From: Streptomyces fragilis | GTDB lineage: Bacteria > Actinomycetota > Actinomycetes > Streptomycetales > Streptomycetaceae | Direction of reading: 5' to 3' | Assembly: GCF_003112515.1 (NCBI RefSeq) | Contig: NZ_BEVZ01000002.1 | Location: 1,426,001-1,490,000, forward strand | Length of the DNA: 64,000 nt | Part shown: positions 29,518 to 37,820 of the stretch, in pieces | How the letters are laid out: every line of letters begins with the position of its first letter | How positions within the stretch are numbered: position 1 is the first letter of the stretch | Notes under the pieces: generated by a model | Databases searched by the model: none | Seen by the model: the letters and a program-made list of their open reading frames with translations, nothing else | Told to the model about the DNA's origin: nothing | Position numbers and translations under genes: made by a program

Positions 29518-30771
29518 ATGACGGGGAGCGGGCGGGCGCCGGGCGGCAGGACGGAGCGGCGCCGCATCGGGGTGCTGGTGCTGGGCAACCTGCTCGGCGG
29601 CGTCGGCGTCGCCTCGGGCATCACGGTGACCACCCTGCTGGTCGAGCGCCTCGGAGCCGTCGAACTGGCCGGACTCGGCCAGGCCGTAGGTGTCCTGGGC
29701 TCCGCGCTGGCGGCGGTGCCGCTGGCCCGGCTGGCGGCACGCCGCGGGCGCCGCTGGTCGCTGGGCGTCGGGTACGCGATCGCGTCCCTGGGCGCCGCAC
29801 TCGTCGTCGCGGCCGCGACGGCCGGGCAGCTCGCCCTCGTGATGGCCGGCTTCTGCCTCTTCGGCGTCGCCTCCGCGTGCAACCTGCAGACCCGGTACGC
29901 CGCGGCGGACGGAGTCGCTCCCGAGGTCCGCGCCCGCACCATGGCCGTGGTGGTCTGGGCGACCACCGTCGGCTCGGTCGCCGGCCCCAACCTCACCGCC
30001 CTCGGCCGGACGGCCGGCGAATCGGTCGGCGTGCTCGGGCTTTCCGGGCCCTACCTGCTGTCCGGAGCGGCCTTCGCCGGGGCGTGCGCGCTGATCGCCC
30101 TCCTCTACCGCGGTGACGACGCGAAGACCGGCACGGGGGACGGGGGTGCCGGACCGCGGCCCGCCGGCATCGGTGCGCTGGCCGCCCTCCGGTGGGCGGC
30201 ACGACGCCCCACCGCGCTGTTCGCCGTCGTGCTGCTCGCCACCGCGCACTCGACCATGATCATGGTGATGGTCATGACCCCGCTGCACATGCAGCACCAC
30301 GGCATGTCCCTGCGGATCGTCGGCGTCGTCATCAGCGTCCACATCGCCGCCATGTACGGGCTCAGCCCGCTGTTCGGCCGCCTCACGGACCGCTGGGGCC
30401 CGCTGCGCACCGCGCTCCTGGGCATCGGTGTCCTCTGGGCCGCCGTCACCCTGGGCTACGCGGCCGCGTCCGGGAGCAGCGAGGCGCTGACCGCCACAGC
30501 GCTGGTGGTGCTGGGGCTCGGCTGGTCGCTCTCCACGCTCTCCGCCTCCGCCCTGCTCGCGTCCGTCGAGGACGACCAGGTGCGGGTCCCGCTGCAGGGA
30601 GCCGCCGACGCGGGCATGAGCTACGCCGGAGCGGCCGTCGCCGCGCTGGCCGGCCCGGTCCTGGCCGCGGGCGGCTTCCGGGCCGTCAACCTCGTGGGCG
30701 CGGCCCTGTTGCTGCCGGCGCTCGCGCTGGCCGTGACGCTCGCGCGGCGACCGGTGGTACCTGCGGGCTGA
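29518..30771 (+). CDS. MFS transporter
   Basis: A 417-residue integral membrane protein with about 12 hydrophobic helices in two halves split by a polar loop (DDAKTGTGDGGAGPRP, near residue 205). The first inter-helix loop holds LARLAARRGRRWSLGVGYA, a variant of the MFS motif A, and the second half has LFGRLTDRWGPLRT. A cluster of Met residues (STMIMVMVMTPLHMQHHGM, about residue 245) starts the second half. The substrate is unknown; the fold is that of drug or metabolite exporters and there is no sugar-porter signature. ATG 29518 follows agaaagggg. It may share the manA upstream region but need not belong to that regulon. Confidence 0.9.
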   Translation: MTGSGRAPGGRTERRRIGVLVLGNLLGGVGVASGITVTTLLVERLGAVELAGLGQAVGVLGSALAAVPLARLAARRGRRWSLGVGYAIASLGAALVVAAATAGQLALVMAGFCLFGVASACNLQTRYAAADGVAPEVRARTMAVVVWATTVGSVAGPNLTALGRTAGESVGVLGLSGPYLLSGAAFAGACALIALLYRGDDAKTGTGDGGAGPRPAGIGALAALRWAARRPTALFAVVLLATAHSTMIMVMVMTPLHMQHHGMSLRIVGVVISVHIAAMYGLSPLFGRLTDRWGPLRTALLGIGVLWAAVTLGYAAASGSSEALTATALVVLGLGWSLSTLSASALLASVEDDQVRVPLQGAADAGMSYAGAAVAALAGPVLAAGGFRAVNLVGAALLLPALALAVTLARRPVVPAG

Positions 30772-30780
30772 ACCGGTGCT

Positions 30781-30797
30781 CCCGGGCCGCGCCCGGG
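30781..30797. terminator. Terminator after the MFS gene
   Basis: CCCGGGC/GCCCGGG with a 3-base loop, 9 bp after the MFS stop and between convergent genes. Confidence 0.7.
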
Positions 30798-30858
30798 CGA
30801 CGTGACGGGCCGGTCGCGCCGCCCGCCGGGCCGGCGGAACCGGGCGGGACCGCGACGG

Positions 30859-32412
30859 CTACCAGTGCGCGGGCCTGCCGAGGGCCGGCGGCACCCTGGT
30901 GGCCGCGTCGCCCCGTGCGGCGTCGAGCTGGGCCTGGGTGAGGAACAGGGCGCCGGTAAGGTCCGCGCCGCGCAGGTCGGCGTCGCGCAGGTCCGCCCCG
31001 ATCAGGTCCGCCTCGCGCAGGTCAGCCCCGCTGAGGTCGGCGGCGACGAGCAGGGCGCCGCGCAGGCTCGCGCCCCGGAGGTCGGCGCGGGCCAGCCTGG
31101 CGCCCATCAGGTCCGCGCCGCGGTGGTCGCGCGGACGCCCCGGGACGCCCGCGCGGACCAGCTCGCTCGCCCGCAGCAGCAACGCGTTGACCTCGCCCCG
31201 CAGGGCGTCGACGTCCAGGGCGGCGATCGACTCGGCGCTGCCGCGGGTCAGGGCGTCGACCCGGGACCGCGCCTTCCGCAGCTCCTTGTGCACGGGACGC
31301 GCCGCCGCCAGACCGAGGGCCTCCGTGACGTATCGCAGGAGCTCCTGCAGCTGCCGCATCACCGGGAAGACCGCGAACATCGACCGGGCGGTCCCCGGCG
31401 CCTGCCGCCAGTCCACGCCGCCGAAGGTGACCTGCGAGACCTTCTGCCCGGCCCCGAAGCAGTCGAAGACGGTGCACCCCTGGTACCCCGAGTCGCGCAG
31501 GCGGGTGTGGATGCCGCAGCGGAAGTCAGGGCGAAGGTTGCCGCACGGCTGTCCGGCCGGCTTGTCCGCGGCGAAGTCGGCGGACCTGGCGAAGGGCAGG
31601 GCCACGCAGCACAGGCCGAAGCAGCTGGCGCAGTCGGCGCGGAGGTCCGGGTGGTCCGCCCCGGCCGGGCCTCCCGGGTGGTCGTCGCGGTCCGTCACCG
31701 TGCCGCCGCCCGCAGGCGCAAGGTTCCGCCGCTCGGCCCGCTCCGATCGCGCCGCCCCCGCCCCCTGCTTGCCGTCCCGTCCCGCGCCCGACCTCCGTTT
31801 CGCGCTGCGTCCTGTGCCGGACCCGTTCTGGCGGTCCCGTGCGGTGTCCGCTTCCTGGTTCGCGCCGCGTCCCGTGCCCGATGCCTGCTTCGCGCTGCGT
31901 GCCGTGGCCGACCCGTGCTTGGGGTCCCGCGCGGTGTCCGCTCCCTGGTTCGCGCTGCGCGCCGTGCCCGATGCCTGCTTCGCGCTGCGTGCCGTTGCCG
32001 ACCCGTGCTTGGGGTCCCGTGCGGTGTCCGCTTCCTGGTTCGCGCTGCGCGCCGTGCCGGGCCCCTGCTTGCCGTCCCGTCCCGCGCCCGACCGGCGCTT
32101 GCCGTCCCGCGCGGTGTCCGCCCCCGGCTTCGCGCCGCGTCCCGTGCCGGGCCGTCTCTTCGCGTCGCGTGCCGCGTCCCCGCCCCGTTGACCTCTCCCG
32201 TCCTGCGGTGCGCGTTCGCCCTCGCCATCGTTCCCGCGCCTCCTGCCGTCCCGGCTCCCGCCCTCCGCCGACGCGGCTCCGTCACGTCCACGTGCCTCGG
32301 GGGCCGGCCCGCCGCGGCCTCCCGGCCGGCCGGGACCCGTCCACCCGCCGCCTTCGGCGGACGCCCGTCCGCGCCCACCCCCGGACGTGGACCTACCGTG
32401 CTGTGCGGACAC
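30859..32412 (-). CDS. Pentapeptide-repeat protein with Cys-rich domain and decapeptide-repeat N-terminus
   Basis: Up to 517 residues. The C-terminal 60-70 residues are A(D/N)LxG-type pentapeptide repeats forming a quadrilateral beta-helix (ADLRGASLRGALLVAADLSG). Before it is a conserved Cys-rich domain (about 255-330: DCASCFGLCCVALPF, GQPCGN, FRCGIHTRL, GCTVFDCFG) with an even number of likely metal or disulfide Cys. The first 230 residues are low complexity, including about 15 decapeptide repeats (residues 81-230). A GTG at 31698 would give a 279-residue protein of only the conserved part, which is probably the ancestral gene. I keep the long form because the frame is open with coding-like third positions and GTG 32412 has ggggtgag upstream. 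Function unknown. Confidence 0.78.
   Translation of the reverse strand: MSAQHGRSTSGGGRGRASAEGGGWTGPGRPGGRGGPAPEARGRDGAASAEGGSRDGRRRGNDGEGERAPQDGRGQRGGDAARDAKRRPGTGRGAKPGADTARDGKRRSGAGRDGKQGPGTARSANQEADTARDPKHGSATARSAKQASGTARSANQGADTARDPKHGSATARSAKQASGTGRGANQEADTARDRQNGSGTGRSAKRRSGAGRDGKQGAGAARSERAERRNLAPAGGGTVTDRDDHPGGPAGADHPDLRADCASCFGLCCVALPFARSADFAADKPAGQPCGNLRPDFRCGIHTRLRDSGYQGCTVFDCFGAGQKVSQVTFGGVDWRQAPGTARSMFAVFPVMRQLQELLRYVTEALGLAAARPVHKELRKARSRVDALTRGSAESIAALDVDALRGEVNALLLRASELVRAGVPGRPRDHRGADLMGARLARADLRGASLRGALLVAADLSGADLREADLIGADLRDADLRGADLTGALFLTQAQLDAARGDAATRVPPALGRPAHW
31723..32172 (-). repeat. 30-bp coding minisatellite, about 15 units
   Basis: In the pentapeptide-protein frame each 30-bp unit encodes a decapeptide of the form (A/G)R(D/S)xKxxxxT, for example ARDPKHGSAT, ARSAKQASGT and ARSANQEADT. 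A three-unit block recurs as a higher-order repeat. It is basic and Ala/Gly/Ser-rich, so likely disordered and possibly nucleic-acid binding. Confidence 0.85.
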
Positions 32413-32620
32413 CGCTCACCCCTGTCGATCGAAGAACGCCTCCCGCGTGCACGGCGGTGGTGCCCGGGGAGTGGTCGTCATCCTCCCAGACGGATCCGCA
32501 CCCGCCGGTCACGTCCCCGCGGCCCCCTGACAGCGGGTCAGGACGGTGCCCGGCGGGGACCGTCCCATGGACCGGACAGCAGGTTGACGCGTCCACCACC
32601 CCCTGGCATCGTCCCTGCCC

Positions 32621-32716
32621 ATGAGGCCCAAGGCTGATCATCCACAGGCGATCGTCGCGCTCGTGGCGCGCCGGCACGTCGACCTGTGCCGTCAGTCCAG
32701 CGCCATCTGTCGCTGA
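32621..32716 (+). CDS. Short leader peptide upstream of the sulfatase
   Basis: A 31-codon ORF (ATG 32621 to TGA 32716) ending in ARRHVDLCRQSSAICR, a near-perfect RRHVDLxRxSSAxCR pattern of streptomycete sulfur-gene leader peptides. It is 296 bp upstream of a secreted sulfatase. Two Cys codons lie in the last nine codons, where stalling would sense cysteine shortage; that mechanism is inference. A small dyad CGTCCG/CGGACG (32779-32799) lies downstream. Confidence 0.82.
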   Translation: MRPKADHPQAIVALVARRHVDLCRQSSAICR

Positions 32717-33012
32717 CCCTCCGGGGCCCTTTCTCCCGGTTCTCCGGCCGCCTCCCGCAAGGGCCGGTTGGCGATCCGCGTCCGCCGCGATGACGGACGC
32801 CCACCTTTCCCCGGACCGCCCACTGCGGCGGCGCCTTCGCTGAGCCCGCTTCCGCGACAGACCTCCGCGTCCTGCCGACTTGCAGCGCTCCCGGCGGCGG
32901 CTCCGTGCCCGCCGGGCCCAGCCGGTCCGGAGGGGCACCCACCACGCCCCTTGTTTCCCACCTTCACCCTGTCGCGCCCTTCTTCACGGGCGCGCCGTCC
33001 TGAGGAATCGGC

Positions 33013-34431
33013 ATGCCTGAAATATCCCGTCGTCTCTTCGGCGGCCTGGTCGGCGCGGGCGCGGTCGGCGCCGTCGCCGGCACCACCGCCGAGGCCGCCA
33101 CCGCCGAGGCCGCCCCCGTCGCGGATCCTCCCGCCGAGCGGCCGTTCCGGGCACGCCCCGGACACGGCTCGGGCCGACGGCCCAACATCCTGTTCATCCT
33201 CGGGGACGACCTCGGCTGGGCCGACCTCTCCGTGTACGGCGCCCCGCACATCAGGACGCCCCACCTGGACCGGCTCGCCGCGCAGGGCGTGCGGTTCACG
33301 AACGCCTACTCGGGCTCGGCCACCTGCTCGCCGACCCGCTTCAGCCTCTACACCGGTCGCTACCCCGGCCGCACCAAGGGCGGTCTGGCCGAGCCGATCG
33401 GCAACCGCTCCCAGGGCCTGGACCCGCACCACCCCACCCTGGCGTCCTTGCTGAAGAAGGCCGGCTACGCCACCGCGCTGATCGGCAAGTGGCACTGCGG
33501 CTGGCTGCCGGACTTCAGCCCCACCCGGTCGGGCTGGGACGAGTTCTTCGGCAACTTCGGCGGCGCGCTGGAGTACTTCTCCAAGCTGGGCCAGCTCGGC
33601 GACTACGACCTCTACGAGGGCGACGCGACCTACAAGGACCTCCGCTACTACACCACCGTCCTCACCGAGCGTGCCGTCGACTACGTCGGCCGCGACCACG
33701 ACAAGCCGTGGCTGCTCAATCTCAACTTCACCACCCCGCACTGGCCCTGGATCGGTGAGGACGACGAGGAGGCCGCCGCGGAGATCGCCGACCGGATCCG
33801 CGCCGGAGACGCCCTCGGGGGACTGCGTCACGACGACGGCGGTTCCGTGGAGAAGTACCGGGAGATGGTCGAGAACCTCGACGCCTCGGTGGGCAAGGTG
33901 CTCGACGCGCTGCGCCGCTCCGGCCAGGAGAAGAACACCGTCGTCGTCTTCGCCAGCGACAACGGCGGCGAGCGCTTCTCCTACCAATGGCCCCTGAGCG
34001 GCGGCAAGTCCGAGCTGCTCGAGGGCGGCATCCGGGTGCCGACCATCCTGCGCTGGCCGGACCGGATCGGCGCGCACCAGGTCAGCCATGAGCCGGTCTA
34101 CTCCCCGGACTGGACGGCGACGCTGCTGGACCTCGGGGGCGCCCGGCCCGACCCGGCCTACCCCCTGGACGGCCACAGCTTCGCGGGGTACCTGCTGCGT
34201 GGCGAGCGGGTGCCCGAACGCGACCTGTTCTGGCGGGTCCGAGGCAACCGTGCGCTGCGCAGGGGCGACTGGAAGTACTACCGGGACGCGGCGGGCAAGG
34301 ACCACCTGTTCGACATGGCCGCCGACCAGCGTGAGCAGGCGGACCTCGCCCGCCAACGGCCGGAGCTCCTGGCGGAGTTGCGGGCGGCCTGGGAAAGGAC
34401 CGACGCGCAGCTGCTGCCCTACGCCTCCTGA
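33013..34431 (+). CDS. Tat-exported arylsulfatase-type sulfatase
   Basis: A 472-residue formylglycine-dependent sulfatase. The N-terminus has a twin-arginine signal (SRRLFGGLVGAGAVGAVAG), so it is probably folded and modified before export. Motifs: NILFILGDDLGWADLS (metal Asp pair), CSPTR at residues 105-109 with the Cys converted to formylglycine, GKWHCG (Lys/His), FTTPHWPW and FASDNGG. It hydrolyses sulfate esters outside the cell to release sulfate. The RRHVDL leader peptide upstream suggests control by sulfur supply. Natural substrate unknown; the C-terminal half (RSGWDEFFGNFGGALEYF) is the type seen in choline- and polysaccharide-active S1 sulfatases. Confidence 0.94.
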   Translation: MPEISRRLFGGLVGAGAVGAVAGTTAEAATAEAAPVADPPAERPFRARPGHGSGRRPNILFILGDDLGWADLSVYGAPHIRTPHLDRLAAQGVRFTNAYSGSATCSPTRFSLYTGRYPGRTKGGLAEPIGNRSQGLDPHHPTLASLLKKAGYATALIGKWHCGWLPDFSPTRSGWDEFFGNFGGALEYFSKLGQLGDYDLYEGDATYKDLRYYTTVLTERAVDYVGRDHDKPWLLNLNFTTPHWPWIGEDDEEAAAEIADRIRAGDALGGLRHDDGGSVEKYREMVENLDASVGKVLDALRRSGQEKNTVVVFASDNGGERFSYQWPLSGGKSELLEGGIRVPTILRWPDRIGAHQVSHEPVYSPDWTATLLDLGGARPDPAYPLDGHSFAGYLLRGERVPERDLFWRVRGNRALRRGDWKYYRDAAGKDHLFDMAADQREQADLARQRPELLAELRAAWERTDAQLLPYAS

Positions 34432-34438
34432 GCCCGGT

Positions 34439-34466
34439 GGGTCCTCCCGCAACTGCGGGAGGACCC
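34439..34466. terminator. Bidirectional terminator, sulfatase/LysE
   Basis: Perfect 12-bp stem (34439-34450 and 34455-34466, GGGTCCTCCCGC and complement) with a four-base loop between convergent genes. Confidence 0.92.
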
Positions 34467-34484
34467 CCACCCGGCGTCCGCGCG

Positions 34485-35165
34485 TCAGTCCTGGAACGCC
34501 AGCCGCAGACCGAAGACGGCGACGACCGCACCGGTGACGCGGTCGAGCCGACGGCGCACCGCGGGGCGCCGCAACTGGTCCCGGACCGTGTGGGCGAGGG
34601 CGATCAGCGCACACGCCCAGAGCACCCCCAGCGCGATGTGCACACCGGTGAGCAGCACCCCGGCGGCCAGGTGCGGAGCGTGGGCAGGGATGAACTGCGG
34701 AAGCAGCGCCACGTAGAAGGCGCCGACCTTCGGGTTGAGGAGGTTGGTCGCCGCGCCCTGGCGCCAGCCGCCCGAGAACGTGTCCCCGGTGCCCGTCCCG
34801 GCGGCGGTCGACGCGTCGTCCTCCCGGCCGGCCTCATGCTCCGTCCCCGCCCGGGAGGCCGCCGCGCGTCCGGGCCGCCGGGTGGCCCACAGCATCCGGC
34901 CGCCCGTCCAGACCAGGTACGCGGCCCCGGCCCAGCGGAGGGTCTGATAGGCCAGTTCGGACGCCGTCAGCAACGCGGTGATCCCCGCAGACGTCAGCAC
35001 GCCCCAGGTGAGCGTGCCGCTCTGGATGCCGAGGACCACGCCCCAGGCGCGGCGGCGGTGCCCGATCGCGGCGGTGCGCAGGACGAGCGCGGTGTCCAGT
35101 CCGGGGGTGAGGGTGAGCAGTCCCACCATCACGGTGAAGGTCCACAGGGCGTCTACGGCGATCAT
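34485..35165 (-). CDS. LysE/RhtB-family amino-acid exporter
   Basis: A 226-residue membrane protein with about six hydrophobic segments. The family signature LTLTPGLDTALVLRTA follows the first helix, and WRQGAATNLLNPKVGAFYVALLPQF starts the second half. A polar 30-residue loop (around 110-135) splits the halves. Such proteins export lysine, threonine, homoserine or other amino acids and are often controlled by a divergent Lrp/AsnC or LysR gene; none is present here, but a perfect 16-bp palindrome lies just upstream of the start. The ATG start is at 35165. Confidence 0.92.
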   Translation of the reverse strand: MIAVDALWTFTVMVGLLTLTPGLDTALVLRTAAIGHRRRAWGVVLGIQSGTLTWGVLTSAGITALLTASELAYQTLRWAGAAYLVWTGGRMLWATRRPGRAAASRAGTEHEAGREDDASTAAGTGTGDTFSGGWRQGAATNLLNPKVGAFYVALLPQFIPAHAPHLAAGVLLTGVHIALGVLWACALIALAHTVRDQLRRPAVRRRLDRVTGAVVAVFGLRLAFQD

Positions 35166-35208
35166 GAGCGCTCACCCTAGGGGCGCGGGACGACAATCTC
35201 CAGATTTT

Positions 35209-35224
35209 TGCCCGATATCGGGCA
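35209..35224. promoter_or_regulatory. Perfect 16-bp palindrome upstream of lysE-like gene
   Basis: TGCCCGATATCGGGCA, 43 bp upstream of the exporter start, next to a short T-run. This is the right position for an Lrp/AsnC-type activator site. No regulator gene can be recognised on the other side. Confidence 0.6.
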
Positions 35225-35683
35225 GGAACCGCGGGTGCGGGCGCCCGTCGGCATGGAGGGTGACCTGGACCCCGTCGGCCTCGCAGCGGTCAGCGCAGGC
35301 CCTGGCGCTCAGGAGGACCCTCCTCGGCGTCCGTCGCCTTCGCCCCGGCGCCCTCGGCCCCCTCCCGGGCCGGGACCGTGGGCGGCGTCGAGGAGGCGGC
35401 GCCCGGCCGGGTGCCGCCGAGGGCGCCACGGCCGCGGTGACCGCTCCCGCCGCTGCCGCCGCCAGCAGCGGGACGCGGTGGTCGACCAGGGCGAGCAGGC
35501 CCGCCCCGGCGGCCGGCGTCAGGCCGTCGGCGACCCGCCCACCGCCAGAGCGTACTTCCGCCGCGACGGCAGCCGCCCGGGGCGTTCGGACGAGGCTCGC
35601 GCAGGCCATAACCTCAACACAGCAGGGCAGTTGATCCGTCGGAAGTCCGAGCCAGCAAACCTCCGGTGAAGGGAGCCCGCCCC
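35225..35683. other. Gene-free or decayed stretch
   Basis: About 460 bp where a divergent regulator would be expected. Both strands have open frames (for example 35172-35609 minus, Ala/Arg/Pro-rich), but none shows a family motif, RBS or helix-turn-helix. One minus-strand segment (LLALVDHRVPLLAAAAAG) looks like a membrane helix. It may be a degraded gene; I cannot assign it. Confidence 0.5.
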
Positions 35684-36196
35684 ATGCCCGCCAGCGACCC
35701 AGCAGGCCCCGGCGTCCATGTGTCGTCGCTCAAGGTGAGCACCCCTCAGCGCATCCAGCCGGGCCCGGCCTACCAGGTCGTCCGGTTCCCGTTCGGCTCC
35801 GCCGAGTCCACCGACCCCCACGGGATGCACCAGGCCGTGCAGCCCGACGGCCGCACGGTGACCGACTGGGCGTCCGACGACCGGTCGGGGCTGATCTGGC
35901 CGTCGGTGCGCGGCTGGGGCCACCTCTACGCGATGCTGCAGTGGGCCGAGAGCACCGGAGCCACCGAGTACCGCGACCAGTTCGCCCGCGACCCGCTGGA
36001 GCTGGCGGGCCCGGTCGACACCACGGCGACCGAGCACCGCGCGCCCACCATCGGCGGTGAGTACTGGGTCAAGGTGTGGGGCATCATCTGCAACCCCGGC
36101 GTCCCGCTCGCCGTCCGGGTCACCCACAACGCCTCCCACCCGATCAACCTCACCTTCGCCGAGTTCAAGCTCGTCATCCAGCCGCTGGCCGAGTGA
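35684..36196 (+). CDS. Hypothetical protein, about 170 aa
   Basis: No family recognised. A 170-residue protein without a signal peptide or membrane helix. It is rich in aromatic residues (DRSGLIWPSVRGWGHLYAML; GEYWVKVWGIICNPG) and its C-terminal half looks like a beta-sandwich (VPLAVRVTHNASHPINLTFAEFKLVIQPL). ATG 35684 is preferred because GAAGGGA lies 9 bases upstream; a GTG at 35666 is possible. Its own transcription unit, followed by a CebR-controlled gene. Confidence 0.75.
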   Translation: MPASDPAGPGVHVSSLKVSTPQRIQPGPAYQVVRFPFGSAESTDPHGMHQAVQPDGRTVTDWASDDRSGLIWPSVRGWGHLYAMLQWAESTGATEYRDQFARDPLELAGPVDTTATEHRAPTIGGEYWVKVWGIICNPGVPLAVRVTHNASHPINLTFAEFKLVIQPLAE

Positions 36197-36317
36197 GACG
36201 GCGCGGGCCGGCCGGGGCGCGGCCCGCCTCGGGGCCGGGCGCCCATCCACCAGGGCGGCGTCGCAGGACCGGGTCTCGTCGACGCAAACCTTGACGAGAA
36301 GATGCCCGGCACATGCG

Positions 36318-36347
36318 TTGACAGGGCGCGTCCCCAGTCGCTGAGAT
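36318..36347 (+). promoter_or_regulatory. Promoter of the CBM2 protein gene
   Basis: TTGACA (36318-36323) and TGAGAT (36342-36347) with an 18-bp spacer, directly upstream of the CebR-type operator. Confidence 0.7.
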
Positions 36348-36351
36348 GGGT

Positions 36352-36365
36352 TGGGAGCGCTCCCA
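36352..36365. promoter_or_regulatory. CebR-type operator
   Basis: TGGGAGCGCTCCCA, a perfect match to the 14-bp palindrome bound by the cello-oligosaccharide repressor CebR in Streptomyces. It lies at the expected transcription start, so bound CebR would block initiation until cellobiose or cellotriose is present. No cebR gene is in this window. Confidence 0.93.
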
Positions 36366-36407
36366 TCACTCCTGCACCCCACACCCGCACCCCCCACGGA
36401 GGAACAC

Positions 36408-37616
36408 GTGCGCACTCACCCCACCCGATTACGCCAACGCCCCCTGGTCTCGGCGTTCCTGGCCGCCTTCGCCGCCGCCGGTCTTCTCCTCGTGGCCCTG
36501 GTCACCGCCCCCAGCAGCAACGCCGCGGACTCCGGCTGCCGGGTCGACTACACGGTGAACCAGTGGACCGGCGGCTACACCGCCGCCGTCAAGGTCACCA
36601 ACCTGGGCTCCGCCCTCACCGGCTGGCGTCTGACCTGGACGTACGGCGGCGACCAGAAGGTGGTGTCCGCCTGGAACGCCACCGTGACCCAGAGCGGGCA
36701 GAACGTCACCGCCGTGGGCTCCGGATGGAACGGCAACCTGGCCACCGGCGGTTCCGCCGAGTTCGGCCTGCAGGGGAGCTACCAGTCCTCCAACCCCACC
36801 CCCAGCGGCTTCGCCCTCAACGGCGTCACCTGCAACGGCACCGTGACCCCGACCGACCCCGGGACCCCCACCACGACGCCCCCCACCTCGCCCACGGCGT
36901 CCGCGCCGACGACGCCCCCGCCGGGCGGCGGCTGCGGCGGCGCGCTGATCTGCGACGGGTTCGAGGACCAGAGCGGCTCGACCCCGTCCGGGAACTGGAA
37001 GCTCGAGGCCCCCGACTGCCAGGGCACCGGCAAGGTCAGCGTCGACAGCTCGGTCGCGCGCAGCGGGAGCAAGTCGGTCCGCGTCGACGGCAAGGCGGGT
37101 TACTGCAACCACGCCTTCCTCGCCACCACCAAGGACATCTCCTCGGTGGGCCCCGTGATGTGGGTCAGGATGTGGGTCCGGCACACCACCGCGCTGCCCG
37201 CCGCCCACGTCTCCTTCGTCTCCATGCCCGACAGCTCCCAGGGCGGCAAGACCCTGCGCGTCGGCGGCCAGAACAGCGCCTTGCAGTGGAACCGTGAGAT
37301 CGACGACGCCACCCTGCCCGCACAGAGCCCGAACGGGGTCGCCCAGAGCAGGCCCCTGCCGACCGGCAGCTGGCAGTGCCTGAGGTTCAGGATCGACACC
37401 TCCAACGGCAACCTCGACACGTGGCTGGGCAGCGAACAGGTGCCGGGTCTGCATGCCGACGGCGTCCCCACCGGCGACATCGACCAGCAGTGGCTGTCCC
37501 GCACCACCGCCCCGCGGCCCACCGGCCTGCGGCTCGGCTGGGAGAGCTACGGCGTCGGCGACGACACCCTGTGGTTCGACGACGTGGCTGTCAGCCGCTC
37601 GGAGATCACCTGCTGA
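36408..37616 (+). CDS. Secreted CBM2 protein with uncharacterised C-terminal domain
   Basis: A 402-residue exported protein. Signal peptide: LVSAFLAAFAAAGLLLVALV then SNAAD (cleavage near residue 43). A family 2 carbohydrate-binding module follows (about 46-145: CRVDYTVNQWTGGYTAAVKVTN, WNGNLATGGSAEFG, Cys at each end), with surface Trp for cellulose or xylan. A Pro/Thr linker leads to a 215-residue C-terminal domain (LICDGFEDQSG..., GTGKVSVDSSVARSGSKSVRVDG, TLWFDDVAVSRSEI), a jelly-roll-like fold seen in secreted actinobacterial proteins of unknown or lyase-like activity. GTG 36408 follows GGAGGA. The CebR box ties it to cellulose use; catalytic activity is not established. Confidence 0.92.
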   Translation: MRTHPTRLRQRPLVSAFLAAFAAAGLLLVALVTAPSSNAADSGCRVDYTVNQWTGGYTAAVKVTNLGSALTGWRLTWTYGGDQKVVSAWNATVTQSGQNVTAVGSGWNGNLATGGSAEFGLQGSYQSSNPTPSGFALNGVTCNGTVTPTDPGTPTTTPPTSPTASAPTTPPPGGGCGGALICDGFEDQSGSTPSGNWKLEAPDCQGTGKVSVDSSVARSGSKSVRVDGKAGYCNHAFLATTKDISSVGPVMWVRMWVRHTTALPAAHVSFVSMPDSSQGGKTLRVGGQNSALQWNREIDDATLPAQSPNGVAQSRPLPTGSWQCLRFRIDTSNGNLDTWLGSEQVPGLHADGVPTGDIDQQWLSRTTAPRPTGLRLGWESYGVGDDTLWFDDVAVSRSEITC

Positions 37617-37636
37617 CACCGCACACGCCCCTGCCA

Positions 37637-37674
37637 CCCGGACGGCGCGGAACCGCTGACCCGCGCCGCCCGGG
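37637..37674. terminator. Terminator 1 after the CBM2 gene
   Basis: 14-bp stem with one mismatch (37637-37650 with 37661-37674) and a 10-base loop, 20 bp after the stop. Confidence 0.82.
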
Positions 37675-37678
37675 ACCC

Positions 37679-37717
37679 GGCCCTTCGGCGGAGCACCCGG
37701 TCCCCCGCCGAAGGGCC
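37679..37717. terminator. Terminator 2 between convergent CBM2 and GNAT genes
   Basis: Perfect 13-bp stem (37679-37691 with 37705-37717, GGCCCTTCGGCGG and complement). The second of two tandem terminators. Confidence 0.85.
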
Positions 37718-37820
37718 AGAGCCTTCCCGCCTCGCCGCATGCGCCCACTGCCGTCAGCGCAGGGCTCCGGCCAGGTCGATGAGGGACGCACTTCCGCGGG
37801 CGGCCTGGCCGCTCAGGGGT

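Noticed and set aside
30802..32637. 611-codon plus-strand frame with Arg/Pro/Ala repeats
   Set aside because: It mirrors the 30-bp minisatellite of the minus-strand pentapeptide gene and shows no recognisable domain.
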